DNA from: an uncultured Methanomicrobiales archaeon
GTDB lineage: Archaea; Halobacteriota; Methanomicrobia; Methanomicrobiales; Methanospirillaceae
Length of the DNA: 43,344 nt
Assembly: GCA_903828975.1 (NCBI GenBank)
Contig: CAIKOD010000098.1
Coordinates: 1-43,344, forward strand
Direction of reading: 5' to 3'
A program made the translations under genes and the position numbers. Shown in pieces: positions 25,849 to 33,261 of this stretch. The notes under the pieces were generated by a model. It made no database searches and was not told the DNA's origin. It was given only the letters and a program-made list of their open reading frames with translations. Position 1 is the stretch's first letter, and each line of letters starts with the position of its first letter.

Positions 25849-26403
25849 ATGACGACATGGCCCGTCCCCGGGAGTGAGTCCGAAGAGGTCCCCGGGGGGG
25901 GTAAACCCGGTTCTTTCTGGGAAGACAGGGGCGACCGGTTCCATTGTGGCGTTGACATTTACGCGCCCGCAATGAGCGAGGTACTTGCATGCGAAACCGC
26001 GGAGGTGATTGACCTGGGTATCGCAACGTCACCGGAAGAGGTAAGTTATTGGGACACCACGCGGTATGTCCTTGTTAAAACCCGGTCCAACCTTTATTGT
26101 CGGTACGCAGAGTTTGCGGATGTTTTGGTACATATCGGTGACCGGGTCCTCGAGGGGCAGGTAATCGGGCACGTCGGGACCGTGATCAGGCCACACCTCG
26201 TGGACGGTTGTTCACCACTCTATATCCAGCGTCTTAAACTGGACGGCCACCTGTCAATGCTGCATTTTGAAGTGTACCGGTTGAGACCCGGATATATGCG
26301 GGCCTATAGTGGTGGTAACTGGTTTGGTAGCGGGCGTCCGGAAGGACTTCTTGATCCTGGACCATACCTGCGGAATGCAGTCCACGGCATTGAAAATTAC
26401 TAA
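25849..26403 (+). CDS. M23/LytM-fold protein lacking both catalytic histidines
   Basis: 184 residues with no signal peptide or membrane segment. The LytM fold is visible: FHCGVDIYAP (zinc ligands His32 and Asp36), YVLVKTRSNLYCRYAEF, HIGDRVLEGQVIGHVG and SMLHFEVYR (zinc ligand His139). In active peptidases the third strand reads YxHL and the last motif HxH. Here these are YCRY (Arg85 in place of His) and MLH (Met137 in place of His). The metal site is thus kept but the catalytic pair is gone. Methanomicrobiales have no murein, so a binding or structural role is more likely than hydrolysis. It is divergent from the ATPase gene. Confidence 0.65.
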   Translation: MTTWPVPGSESEEVPGGGKPGSFWEDRGDRFHCGVDIYAPAMSEVLACETAEVIDLGIATSPEEVSYWDTTRYVLVKTRSNLYCRYAEFADVLVHIGDRVLEGQVIGHVGTVIRPHLVDGCSPLYIQRLKLDGHLSMLHFEVYRLRPGYMRAYSGGNWFGSGRPEGLLDPGPYLRNAVHGIENY

Positions 26404-26632
26404 TCAATAACGATTAGCACGGAAAAACAATAACCCCATGTATCACTATCATCAGGGTGGTTTTTTAAAACAAGTCCGTTTGAGAGTGACGCATAGTGAG
26501 GGGCCTCCAACCGGGGCGGGACCGTTAATAATAATGGTGCAGCGTCTGAATAGATCATTTTTTGCTGGTTGTCAGGCGACAAAATGATCCCGCAGAGCAA
26601 TAAAGAAAAATGGGCCTTTTTAATGATTTTTT

Positions 26633-27064
26633 TTAATTATCGTGGTCGGGTGCTTTCGTGATGATCGTATTTCCCTTCTTTATCAGGTAATAGGCGATAC
26701 CAAGGCCGACTACTATGACCCCCATCCCGGCCATTAATCCCCCGTCAGATGTTGCGGGGTCGAGAATTATCACTTTCCTGGCGATTGCAATGACCGCAAC
26801 AAGGATGACAATCTCCACGTGAATTACATTTTCACGGAGATACGCCTTTAAGGTATCGAGAATTTCTATGCCAATGACGACAAGCAGGAAGAACCCGAAT
26901 ATATTGAGTAATTCTTTATTTTCAAGGCGGTACACCGATGTAAGAAACAGACCCTCATAGAGGATCCATACAAGCTCGGCAATCGAAAAGATGACTACCC
27001 CGCCGAGAAGGATAATCAGGGCGATGTACATTATTTTCTCGAATTTCCTGATGTAATCGAGCAT
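26633..27064 (-). CDS. PsiE-like membrane protein
   Basis: About 143 residues with four hydrophobic segments. The pattern YLRENVIHVEIVILVAVIA followed by ARKVIIL between helices three and four is typical of the phosphate-starvation-inducible PsiE family, whose molecular function is unknown. An in-frame ATG lies at 27100. I chose the ATG at 27064 because AGGAA sits about 7 nt before it, while the earlier start has no such site. It is separated by about 245 bp from the hydrogenase operon and probably independent of it. Confidence 0.65.
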   Translation of the reverse strand: MLDYIRKFEKIMYIALIILLGGVVIFSIAELVWILYEGLFLTSVYRLENKELLNIFGFFLLVVIGIEILDTLKAYLRENVIHVEIVILVAVIAIARKVIILDPATSDGGLMAGMGVIVVGLGIAYYLIKKGNTIITKAPDHDN

Positions 27065-27309
27065 GGTAAATTTCCTGATCAATACTATTTCGTTGATCAT
27101 AAGAGCGTATCGCTTCCTGCATCATTCCCGGCAGGAAAGGGGCACCCTGTGAGAAAGGGTCCCGGGGTTGCCACACGTATAGTACTCCCTGAGTACCCGA
27201 ACGTTCACAAAAGGTACAGGATATTGCCCGCATGATGATACGTTCCGGAATTGAATTCTGGTGAAATTACAATTAAACCGGGTATTTTCAGGCAAGATAA
27301 AAATTACCG

Positions 27310-27807
27310 TCATGACCGTAGGATATCCGAAAGGGCCAAGAGGTTGCGGTGAAGAAACTCCTGTTCCGGTCCAGATAACCCCCGGTCCGGTCGAGTGATA
27401 TCCGGTTGAATCCCGAGCAGCGTAACCCTGCTTCCGGTATCCTTTTCAATGTATTCCATTACGACGATAAGAGGCAGGACATGCGAAGAAACCAGGTTGG
27501 CCTCGGTACTCTCAGGTTCTATCACCTGGACGCTGCCGGGAGGCACCCCCATATCCGCGGCGTCAAGAAAGATAACATGGTCAGGCTGGTATTCCCGCAG
27601 AGTCCCGGTAATGCTCTCCGGAACGGTACCCGCCAGGAAGACCTTTACATTGGCAAGGTGCAATTTTTCAATTTCTTCTGCAGCATACATCCCTAACCTG
27701 TCAAAGGGAGACGACATATCACCGACTCCAACAATAGCAATGCATTCAGATTTCATTAGCCTGCGACTTAAAACGGCCTCGAATGGGAGCGGTACGCTGA
27801 ACCTCAT
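27310..27807 (-). CDS. hycI: Hydrogenase maturation protease, HycI family
   Basis: 165 residues. The enzyme clips the C-terminal extension of [NiFe]-hydrogenase large subunits after nickel insertion. The nickel-sensing residues are kept: Asp in GVGDMSSPFDRLG (in the position of E. coli HybD Glu16), Asp in FLDAADMGVPPGSVQVIEP, and His in SSHVLPLIV. LLGIQPDI is the HycI-type signature that separates this group from HyaD/HybD. An ATG at 27756 would remove a 17-residue extension, but the start at 27807 overlaps the ferredoxin gene's stop by ATGA. It is the last gene of the Mbh-like operon and its substrate should be the large subunit at 29131-30312. Confidence 0.88.
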   Translation of the reverse strand: MRFSVPLPFEAVLSRRLMKSECIAIVGVGDMSSPFDRLGMYAAEEIEKLHLANVKVFLAGTVPESITGTLREYQPDHVIFLDAADMGVPPGSVQVIEPESTEANLVSSHVLPLIVVMEYIEKDTGSRVTLLGIQPDITRPDRGLSGPEQEFLHRNLLALSDILRS

Positions 27808-28163
27808 ATCACGACAACTTCCCGATCGGTACCTGAATCAGATAGCTCATTTTTCAGGTATATCGCACCAGTCGGGCAGTGACGTTCACAGAGGCCGCAA
27901 CGGATGCATCTGAAAAGTTTTAACTGAGGTTTTTTCTTACGCATGAGTATTTTATCCTTAAACTCTATCTCCTTCGGACTGTCGACCATCGATATACACT
28001 GGACAGAACATACCACCGAACACTTGGAGCACCCTATACATTTTTCATCCCTGATGGCAACCCTGCCACGGAACCTGTCCGGGATCGGGACAGGCTCTTT
28101 TGGATAGAGAATGGTAAAGGGCTTCGATAAGAGGTTCCGGAACATTTCTTTCAGGACACTCAT
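27804..28163 (-). CDS. Mbh-like hydrogenase, polyferredoxin subunit (NuoI/MbhN-like)
   Basis: 119 residues from the ATG at 28163, which overlaps the NuoH-like gene's stop by ATGA. The open frame continues far upstream without homology. Two [4Fe-4S] motifs are present: CIGCSKCSVVCS (the usual Pro after the fourth Cys is Ser) and CIRCGLCERHCPTGAI. It relays electrons between ferredoxin and the small subunit at the cytoplasmic face of the complex. Confidence 0.88.
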   Translation of the reverse strand: MSVLKEMFRNLLSKPFTILYPKEPVPIPDRFRGRVAIRDEKCIGCSKCSVVCSVQCISMVDSPKEIEFKDKILMRKKKPQLKLFRCIRCGLCERHCPTGAIYLKNELSDSGTDREVVVI

Positions 28164-29134
28164 GTACTCACCCAGCGGTAATTGATGATGAGCACGATTG
28201 CGACCTGCAATAACGATGCACTGGCGATATATTTCCAGCCGATTGTGTTCAGCTGATCGATACGTATGCGGCCTGTCGCAACCTTGATTGAGGACAGGAC
28301 CAGCAGCAACGCAAGCGTTTTTACAACGAAGATGCAGAAACCTGCGATTATACCAAGCCATGCAGGTGTAACTGCCCATGGCAGGACCGGCCCGCCGAGG
28401 AATAGTGCGGTGATCAATGCACACCCTGTCACCAGGGAGACATCTTTTACCAGGTGCATCAGGGCGAGCCTTCTGCCGGTCAACTCAGTCCAGGGGCCCG
28501 CAACAATCTCGGTCTCAGCTTCAGGGATATCAAAGGGCGGCCGTTCCAGCTTGGCCTGCAGGCCGATTAATGCTACAATAAATCCAATCGGCTGGAGGAT
28601 CATGAACCACATGTTCTGCTGTTGCCATAGCATAATTTCAGAAATTGACCATGTTCCTGCCATAAGGGCCGGGGTTAACAGTGCGAGAAAAAACGGGACC
28701 TCGTAAATGAACATCTGGGTGATAACACGCACCCCTCCGATTGATGAAAAAATGTTCCGGCTCAGCCAGCCCATAATGAAAAGAACAACCGTCGGGATTG
28801 TAAGGAGATAGAGGACAAGGACAAGGTCCCCCTGGAACCCGAACGGGCTGACACCTAGAACCGGCACGTATAGGAAGGCCGTCATAACCGCAGCCAGGGC
28901 AACAACAGGGGCTGCATCAAATATCTTCCGGTCAACGCCGTCAACATCAATGACTTCCTTTCCAAGCATCTTTATAAAATCTGCAAATGGCTGGACAATG
29001 GGTGGACCGACCCGGTTCTGCATCCGGGCAGTGATTTTACGGTCCAGGGATTCAAAGAACAGGGCGTACATCACCAGGAATATAAACCCGGGGAACAGGA
29101 AAACATAGACCAGTCCGGGTAACAGGCCCGTCAT
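28160..29134 (-). CDS. Mbh-like hydrogenase, membrane anchor subunit (NuoH/MbhM-like)
   Basis: 324 residues with about eight membrane helices. The quinone-site-like motifs shared by complex I subunit H are seen: RKITARMQNRVGPPIVQP near the first loop and FDIPEAETEIVAGPWTE in a later cytoplasmic loop (Glu residues of the E-channel). It anchors the hydrogenase module and links electron transfer to ion pumping. An upstream TTG at 29155 is possible, but ATG at 29134 overlaps the large-subunit stop by ATGA. Confidence 0.9.
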   Translation of the reverse strand: MTGLLPGLVYVFLFPGFIFLVMYALFFESLDRKITARMQNRVGPPIVQPFADFIKMLGKEVIDVDGVDRKIFDAAPVVALAAVMTAFLYVPVLGVSPFGFQGDLVLVLYLLTIPTVVLFIMGWLSRNIFSSIGGVRVITQMFIYEVPFFLALLTPALMAGTWSISEIMLWQQQNMWFMILQPIGFIVALIGLQAKLERPPFDIPEAETEIVAGPWTELTGRRLALMHLVKDVSLVTGCALITALFLGGPVLPWAVTPAWLGIIAGFCIFVVKTLALLLVLSSIKVATGRIRIDQLNTIGWKYIASASLLQVAIVLIINYRWVST

Positions 29135-30312
29135 GGTGGCCCTTGCTCCTGACAATACGTCTGGCCGCGTTTCCGGAGTTCGTCAAATGTTACGATCCCT
29201 GGTTTTCCACCCGGGGTATTGATCAGGGTAATTCTTGATGTACACGAGAGGCACGGGTCTATTGCTGCCACAATCACGGGTATATCGGCCAGGTTCTGGT
29301 CGACGAGGCACATCGCAACCGAGGTCCAGTTTGCAAGGGTCGGCGTGCGGATATCGACCCTTTCAACCTTATTCGTGCCGTTTGTACGGATGAAATGCGC
29401 GAGCTCTCCCCGCGGGGCTTCGTACCGTGAGAAGATTTCCCCCTCTGGCGCGATTTTCGGCGCGTTGACACGTACCGGGCCTTTGGGAAGGTTTTCAAGG
29501 CAATAACGGACGATATTGGCACTTTCGCGGAGTTCCCCGATACGGACACACGTCCGGCCGTATACATCTCCGTTCGTATCGGTCACAACGTTCCAGGGGA
29601 CCTCTGTATATACAAAGTAAGGGTCGTCTCTTCGGGCATCATAATCCACGCCACTTGCACGTGCTGTCGGTCCTACCGCACCATATTTCAGCACTTCCTC
29701 CCGGGTAAGTTTACCGACCCCTTTAAAACGGAGAAGCAGGGTCTGCTGGTCATTCACCATGTCAACATACTGATATATCCGCTCTTCAAGGAACGGCAGG
29801 CGTTCCAGTGCGGTACTCACCTGGTGCGGTGTCAGGTCGCAACGGACTCCACCCACTTCATTCATACCATAGTGAACCCTGTTGCCGCTCATCTCTTCGA
29901 GAGTGTCCTGTACCAGTTCGCGGTCACGCCATGTCCACATAAAAAGCGTATTAAAACCGATCTCGTGCGCAGCGACACCGAGCCAGAGGAGGTGGCTGTG
30001 CATCCGTTCCAGCTCTGCAATAATAGTCCTGATATACTGTGCCCGTGGTGGAATCTCAATCTGCATAATCTCCTCGATACCCTTGGCGAAGGCTGATGAG
30101 TGCGAATGGGAACATATCCCGCAGACACGTTCCAGCAGGGGAAGGACGCGGATAAAATCACGTTGCTCAGCGGCCTTTTCAATGCCACGATGATTGTAGG
30201 AGAGATCAAGTTCGAGGCGCACAATTTTCTCACCATCAGCAATTACCCTGAAATTAACCGGCTCTTTCAGGGCAGGGTGATGGGGGCCGATGGGCACAAT
30301 TACTTCTGGCAT
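29131..30312 (-). CDS. Mbh-like [NiFe] hydrogenase large subunit (NuoD/MbhL-like)
   Basis: 393 residues. The nickel-binding cysteines are intact: RVCGICSHSH (Cys64, Cys67) and DPCLSCTSR (Cys354, Cys357). This marks a true hydrogenase rather than a complex I-type NuoD. After Arg360 there is a 33-residue C-terminal extension beginning ITLINTPGG and ending QEQGPP, similar in placement to the HycE extension that is removed by HycI. The adjacent hycI-type gene supplies the protease. Reversible H2/proton chemistry with ferredoxin at the cytoplasmic side is expected. Confidence 0.92.
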   Translation of the reverse strand: MPEVIVPIGPHHPALKEPVNFRVIADGEKIVRLELDLSYNHRGIEKAAEQRDFIRVLPLLERVCGICSHSHSSAFAKGIEEIMQIEIPPRAQYIRTIIAELERMHSHLLWLGVAAHEIGFNTLFMWTWRDRELVQDTLEEMSGNRVHYGMNEVGGVRCDLTPHQVSTALERLPFLEERIYQYVDMVNDQQTLLLRFKGVGKLTREEVLKYGAVGPTARASGVDYDARRDDPYFVYTEVPWNVVTDTNGDVYGRTCVRIGELRESANIVRYCLENLPKGPVRVNAPKIAPEGEIFSRYEAPRGELAHFIRTNGTNKVERVDIRTPTLANWTSVAMCLVDQNLADIPVIVAAIDPCLSCTSRITLINTPGGKPGIVTFDELRKRGQTYCQEQGPP

Positions 30313-30314
30313 TG

Positions 30315-30794
30315 TTAGGTCCTCTCCACTTTTATCCCCCCGTAATAGGTATCGGGGTTTTTTTTCCAGTCTTTTCGAAGAGGGAATTCATCGGCAGGCC
30401 AGTCTTCATTCAAAATAATTTTCTTTAAGCCCGGATGTCCCCGGAACATAATCCCAAACAGGTCATGGATCTGCCGCTCGTAGATCCCTGCAGGGGACAG
30501 AATTCCGGACATGGATATGACCTCGGGCTGATCACGCGGGATTTCTATCGCGATTGATACCACGGTACGGTGGGGGCCGATTAAGTGGTAGAACAGTTCG
30601 AACGTCGTGCCATTGTCTGCCGTACTGATCGTTATCAGCCTGTCACACCCAAGAGATTCCAGAGCTTTTTGAATCGCATTACTGACCCTTTCGGGCGTTG
30701 TACGAATCCGTATACGGTTAGAGCGGACTTGTTCTGCAGTCCCGTACTCCTTCATTTTTTCGGCCACATAATCAAGGGTTAATAGAGCGGTCAT
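30315..30794 (-). CDS. Mbh-like hydrogenase, 30-kDa-type subunit (NuoC/MbhK-like)
   Basis: 159 residues. The C-terminal half has the family motif SPAGIYERQIHDLFGIMFRG (complex I 30-kDa signature: E-R-E/Q-x-x-D-x-x-G-I) and the conserved NEDWPADEFPLRKDW end. It packs on the large subunit and has no cofactor. It is a separate protein, not fused to the large subunit as in formate hydrogenlyase HycE. Confidence 0.88.
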   Translation of the reverse strand: MTALLTLDYVAEKMKEYGTAEQVRSNRIRIRTTPERVSNAIQKALESLGCDRLITISTADNGTTFELFYHLIGPHRTVVSIAIEIPRDQPEVISMSGILSPAGIYERQIHDLFGIMFRGHPGLKKIILNEDWPADEFPLRKDWKKNPDTYYGGIKVERT

Positions 30795-30798
30795 AACC

Positions 30799-31326
30799 TT
30801 ACATCTCTACCTTTCGTTCTATCGGTTTCATCATTTCATCAGACTTGTTCTGTCGCCATTCTTTTCCGCCATGTACCTGGTCTTCCTTCAGGAGATTAAG
30901 GCATGTAACGACAGCATTAATAATTTCATCCGGTCGCGGGGGACACCCGGCTGTATACACATCTACAGGAATAACATCCTCCACGCGTTCCATGATATGA
31001 TAAAGACCATGAAATGCACCCGCCGATGCACCGCACGCACCCATTGCTATCACATATTTGGGTTCCGAGATCTGTTCCCATACCCGGCGAAGCCGGGATG
31101 CCTGTTTCAGGGTTACATGCCCGGTTACAATCAGGATATCGGCATGGCGCGGGGACCCCTTTGCCAGGATACCAAAGCGTTCAATATCGAAGCGGGGCAT
31201 CAGGCACGCAATTACCTCTATATCACATGCATTGCATGCACCACTATTGAACAATGTAATCCATGGCGATTTTATCCGGGCCCAGTTTACAAGGCGCTGG
31301 CTTATGCTCTCCGGCAGGGCAGCCAT
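30799..31326 (-). CDS. Mbh-like hydrogenase small subunit (NuoB/MbhJ-like)
   Basis: 175 residues. It carries the proximal [4Fe-4S] cluster: CNACDIE (Cys31, Cys34), AMGACGASAGAF and TAGCPPRPDEI. The spacing matches group 4 hydrogenases and complex I subunit B. The ATG overlaps the stop codon of a 28-codon upstream ORF as TAATG, which suggests translational coupling. Confidence 0.92.
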   Translation of the reverse strand: MAALPESISQRLVNWARIKSPWITLFNSGACNACDIEVIACLMPRFDIERFGILAKGSPRHADILIVTGHVTLKQASRLRRVWEQISEPKYVIAMGACGASAGAFHGLYHIMERVEDVIPVDVYTAGCPPRPDEIINAVVTCLNLLKEDQVHGGKEWRQNKSDEMMKPIERKVEM

Positions 31327-31412
31327 TATATCGTATCACCCCGGCCAGGGTTTATTAAATCATTGATCGGAACACAGTTATGGCATGGCGCCCCAGACAG
31401 GATTTCAACCAT
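31326..31412 (-). CDS. Candidate 28-residue small protein with CxxC, inside the hydrogenase operon
   Basis: ATG at 31412 is preceded by GAGGAG at about 7-8 nt, a strong ribosome binding site. The product is 28 residues, contains CHNC (Cys10, Cys13) and has no membrane segment. Its stop codon TAA overlaps the ATG of the small-subunit gene (TAATG). The gap it fills, 31327-31456, is the largest inside an otherwise tightly packed operon. It could be a real subunit or chaperone, or only a leader ORF for coupling. I know no family for it. Confidence 0.45.
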   Translation of the reverse strand: MVEILSGAPCHNCVPINDLINPGRGDTI

Positions 31413-31456
31413 TATTACTCTCCTCAACAGGATTGAACCGTTATATATCATAGCTT

Positions 31457-31786
31457 TCACTGTTCCCACCTCAACGCCGTAATGGCCACCGCCACGATAC
31501 CGAGGTACCCGAGAGTCGCCCACAGTGGAGCTCCTGGTGGTGCAATGGCGATGAATAGTGCTGCCACATGGACGACCGTGAAAAAAAGGGCCACGTAAAA
31601 GAACTGGTACCCGGGAAGGAAGGTCTGGGCTTCCATCGCCTCTCCCCCGACGTATGGCATTGTTTTATTTGCCGACCGTTTAAATACCGGTGCAATCGTA
31701 AGGGACCAGGCATAAATCAGGTACCCCGTCACGAGAGCGAACCCGAAGATCGTTACCGGCGATGTAACGAGATCCCATGATACCAT
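31457..31786 (-). CDS. Mbh-like hydrogenase, small membrane subunit (NuoA-like / MbhI-like)
   Basis: 109 residues with three hydrophobic segments. The segment MPYVGGEAMEAQTFLPGYQF (about 43-62) recalls the YxxGE motif of complex I subunit A and its first conserved cytoplasmic loop. The same pattern is found near the C-terminus of EchA (PYMGGRTMESE). It likely links the pump arm with the membrane anchor. Confidence 0.75.
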   Translation of the reverse strand: MVSWDLVTSPVTIFGFALVTGYLIYAWSLTIAPVFKRSANKTMPYVGGEAMEAQTFLPGYQFFYVALFFTVVHVAALFIAIAPPGAPLWATLGYLGIVAVAITALRWEQ

Positions 31787-31788
31787 GG

Positions 31789-33261
31789 TTACATACCCCT
31801 CCAGGTGAACAGCTGGTTTGCTGCATGGGAAATCCAGTCAAACGATTCGGGGAAGAGACCGAGGTATATCGTTATTATTGCAAGACAAACCACGGCGGAT
31901 ACAATGCTGACCGGGATCTTTTTTGTTGTTTCTTCTGTCAGGGGGGGTGTACCGGGTCCTTTACCCCTGAATAACAGTGTTGATAGTACGGGGACATAAT
32001 ATCCGAGGGATATTGCACTGTTCAGCGCGAGTACCAATGCAAGGATAACCCCGCTCATCATTGAAGTGACCATGCCCGCCTCTTCAAGGAGCATTTTACC
32101 ATTAAACCCACAGGTGAAGGGTACTCCAATCAATCCCATCACAAAAATCAGAAACGCAATTCCGAGGACCGGGTTCCGTGCACCGAGACCCTGCATCTTT
32201 GCTACCGTGAAGGACCCGGCATTCCGGGCAAATGCATCTGCAGTTAAGAAAGCACCACTTTTCATGATACTATAGGCAATCGCATAATAAAGGCCGGCGA
32301 TAAATCCAAGGGGCAGGTTATAGACCAGGCCTATACCAAATCCGAGGAGGATATACCCCATCTGGGCAATACTCGAGTAGGAGAGGATGTACCTGAGGTC
32401 CGTCTGGTTGAGGGCGAGGAGATTCCCTGCAGTCATTGTAATCACCGCAAAAAATGTGATAATGATCCCAAGATATCCGGGGACAACAACGCTGACCGGG
32501 AGCGCTGAAAGGGAGAGGAAAAGGGCAATTAGTACCCCTGCCTTGGTCGCGCCAACCATAGTGGCCGTGACACCCACAGGAGCCTTTGCATAGGCATCCG
32601 GAAGCCAGGTATGCAAGGGGAAAATCCCCAGTTTCACCCCGTACCCGAGAACGAGTAGTATTACAGCCACCAGGATCAGTGCCGGGTTTGCACCTGCTAA
32701 AGCCTGTGGTAATTCTGACAGGGTAAGTGTGTGGCCGACCAGGTACAGGATTGCTACACCGAGGAGAGCACTGATGGTCCCTACCACACCCTGGAGCAGG
32801 TATTTGATGGCTGCAGGGAGGGCTGACGGATCATCCCTGTACTGGTACGCACAGAGTGCATAAACCGGAATTGCCGAAAGTTCAACCATAACAAAGATCG
32901 TGAAGAGATCGGTCGCAAACCCTACCGCGACCGCCCCCGCAATGGCAAAAAGTAACAGCGGGTAATAAAGATGGAGCGGCCCATTTTCATCAAGACTCCC
33001 CTGTGATGCCCATGCGGCGACTGCACCGATTCCCGTGATCAGCAGGCCCCCGGTCAGACCAATAAACGAAAGACTAAAGGAGACCGAATGCTCCGAAATC
33101 ATCGAAAAGAACAGATAGAAAGCCACCAGCAGCCACAGGGCCGTGATCAGGCCTATCCATTTCCGAAGTGCAGAAGGGAGGCCTTTTCCAATGAAATACA
33201 CCGCAATCCCCCCGACTGCGATGAACAGGGGTACGGTAAACTGGCTATCGACCGGTGTCAC
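31789..33261 (-). CDS. Mbh-like hydrogenase, antiporter-like subunit (NuoN/MbhH-like)
   Basis: 490 residues, about 14 membrane helices. The key ion-pathway residues of the family are present: Glu127 in FVMVELSAIPV (TM5-type), Lys210 in GYGVKLGIFPLHTWLPDAY (TM7-type) and Lys in GATKAG of the following helix. It is one of three antiporter-like modules in this complex. The downstream gene follows after 2 bp and the upstream gene overlaps by ATGA. Confidence 0.9.
   Translation of the reverse strand: MTPVDSQFTVPLFIAVGGIAVYFIGKGLPSALRKWIGLITALWLLVAFYLFFSMISEHSVSFSLSFIGLTGGLLITGIGAVAAWASQGSLDENGPLHLYYPLLLFAIAGAVAVGFATDLFTIFVMVELSAIPVYALCAYQYRDDPSALPAAIKYLLQGVVGTISALLGVAILYLVGHTLTLSELPQALAGANPALILVAVILLVLGYGVKLGIFPLHTWLPDAYAKAPVGVTATMVGATKAGVLIALFLSLSALPVSVVVPGYLGIIITFFAVITMTAGNLLALNQTDLRYILSYSSIAQMGYILLGFGIGLVYNLPLGFIAGLYYAIAYSIMKSGAFLTADAFARNAGSFTVAKMQGLGARNPVLGIAFLIFVMGLIGVPFTCGFNGKMLLEEAGMVTSMMSGVILALVLALNSAISLGYYVPVLSTLLFRGKGPGTPPLTEETTKKIPVSIVSAVVCLAIITIYLGLFPESFDWISHAANQLFTWRGM

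Noticed and set aside
28164-28424. 87-residue N-terminal extension of the NuoI-like ferredoxin
   Set aside because: It lies entirely within the NuoH-like gene. The internal ATG at 28163 makes the standard ATGA overlap and gives a normal length.
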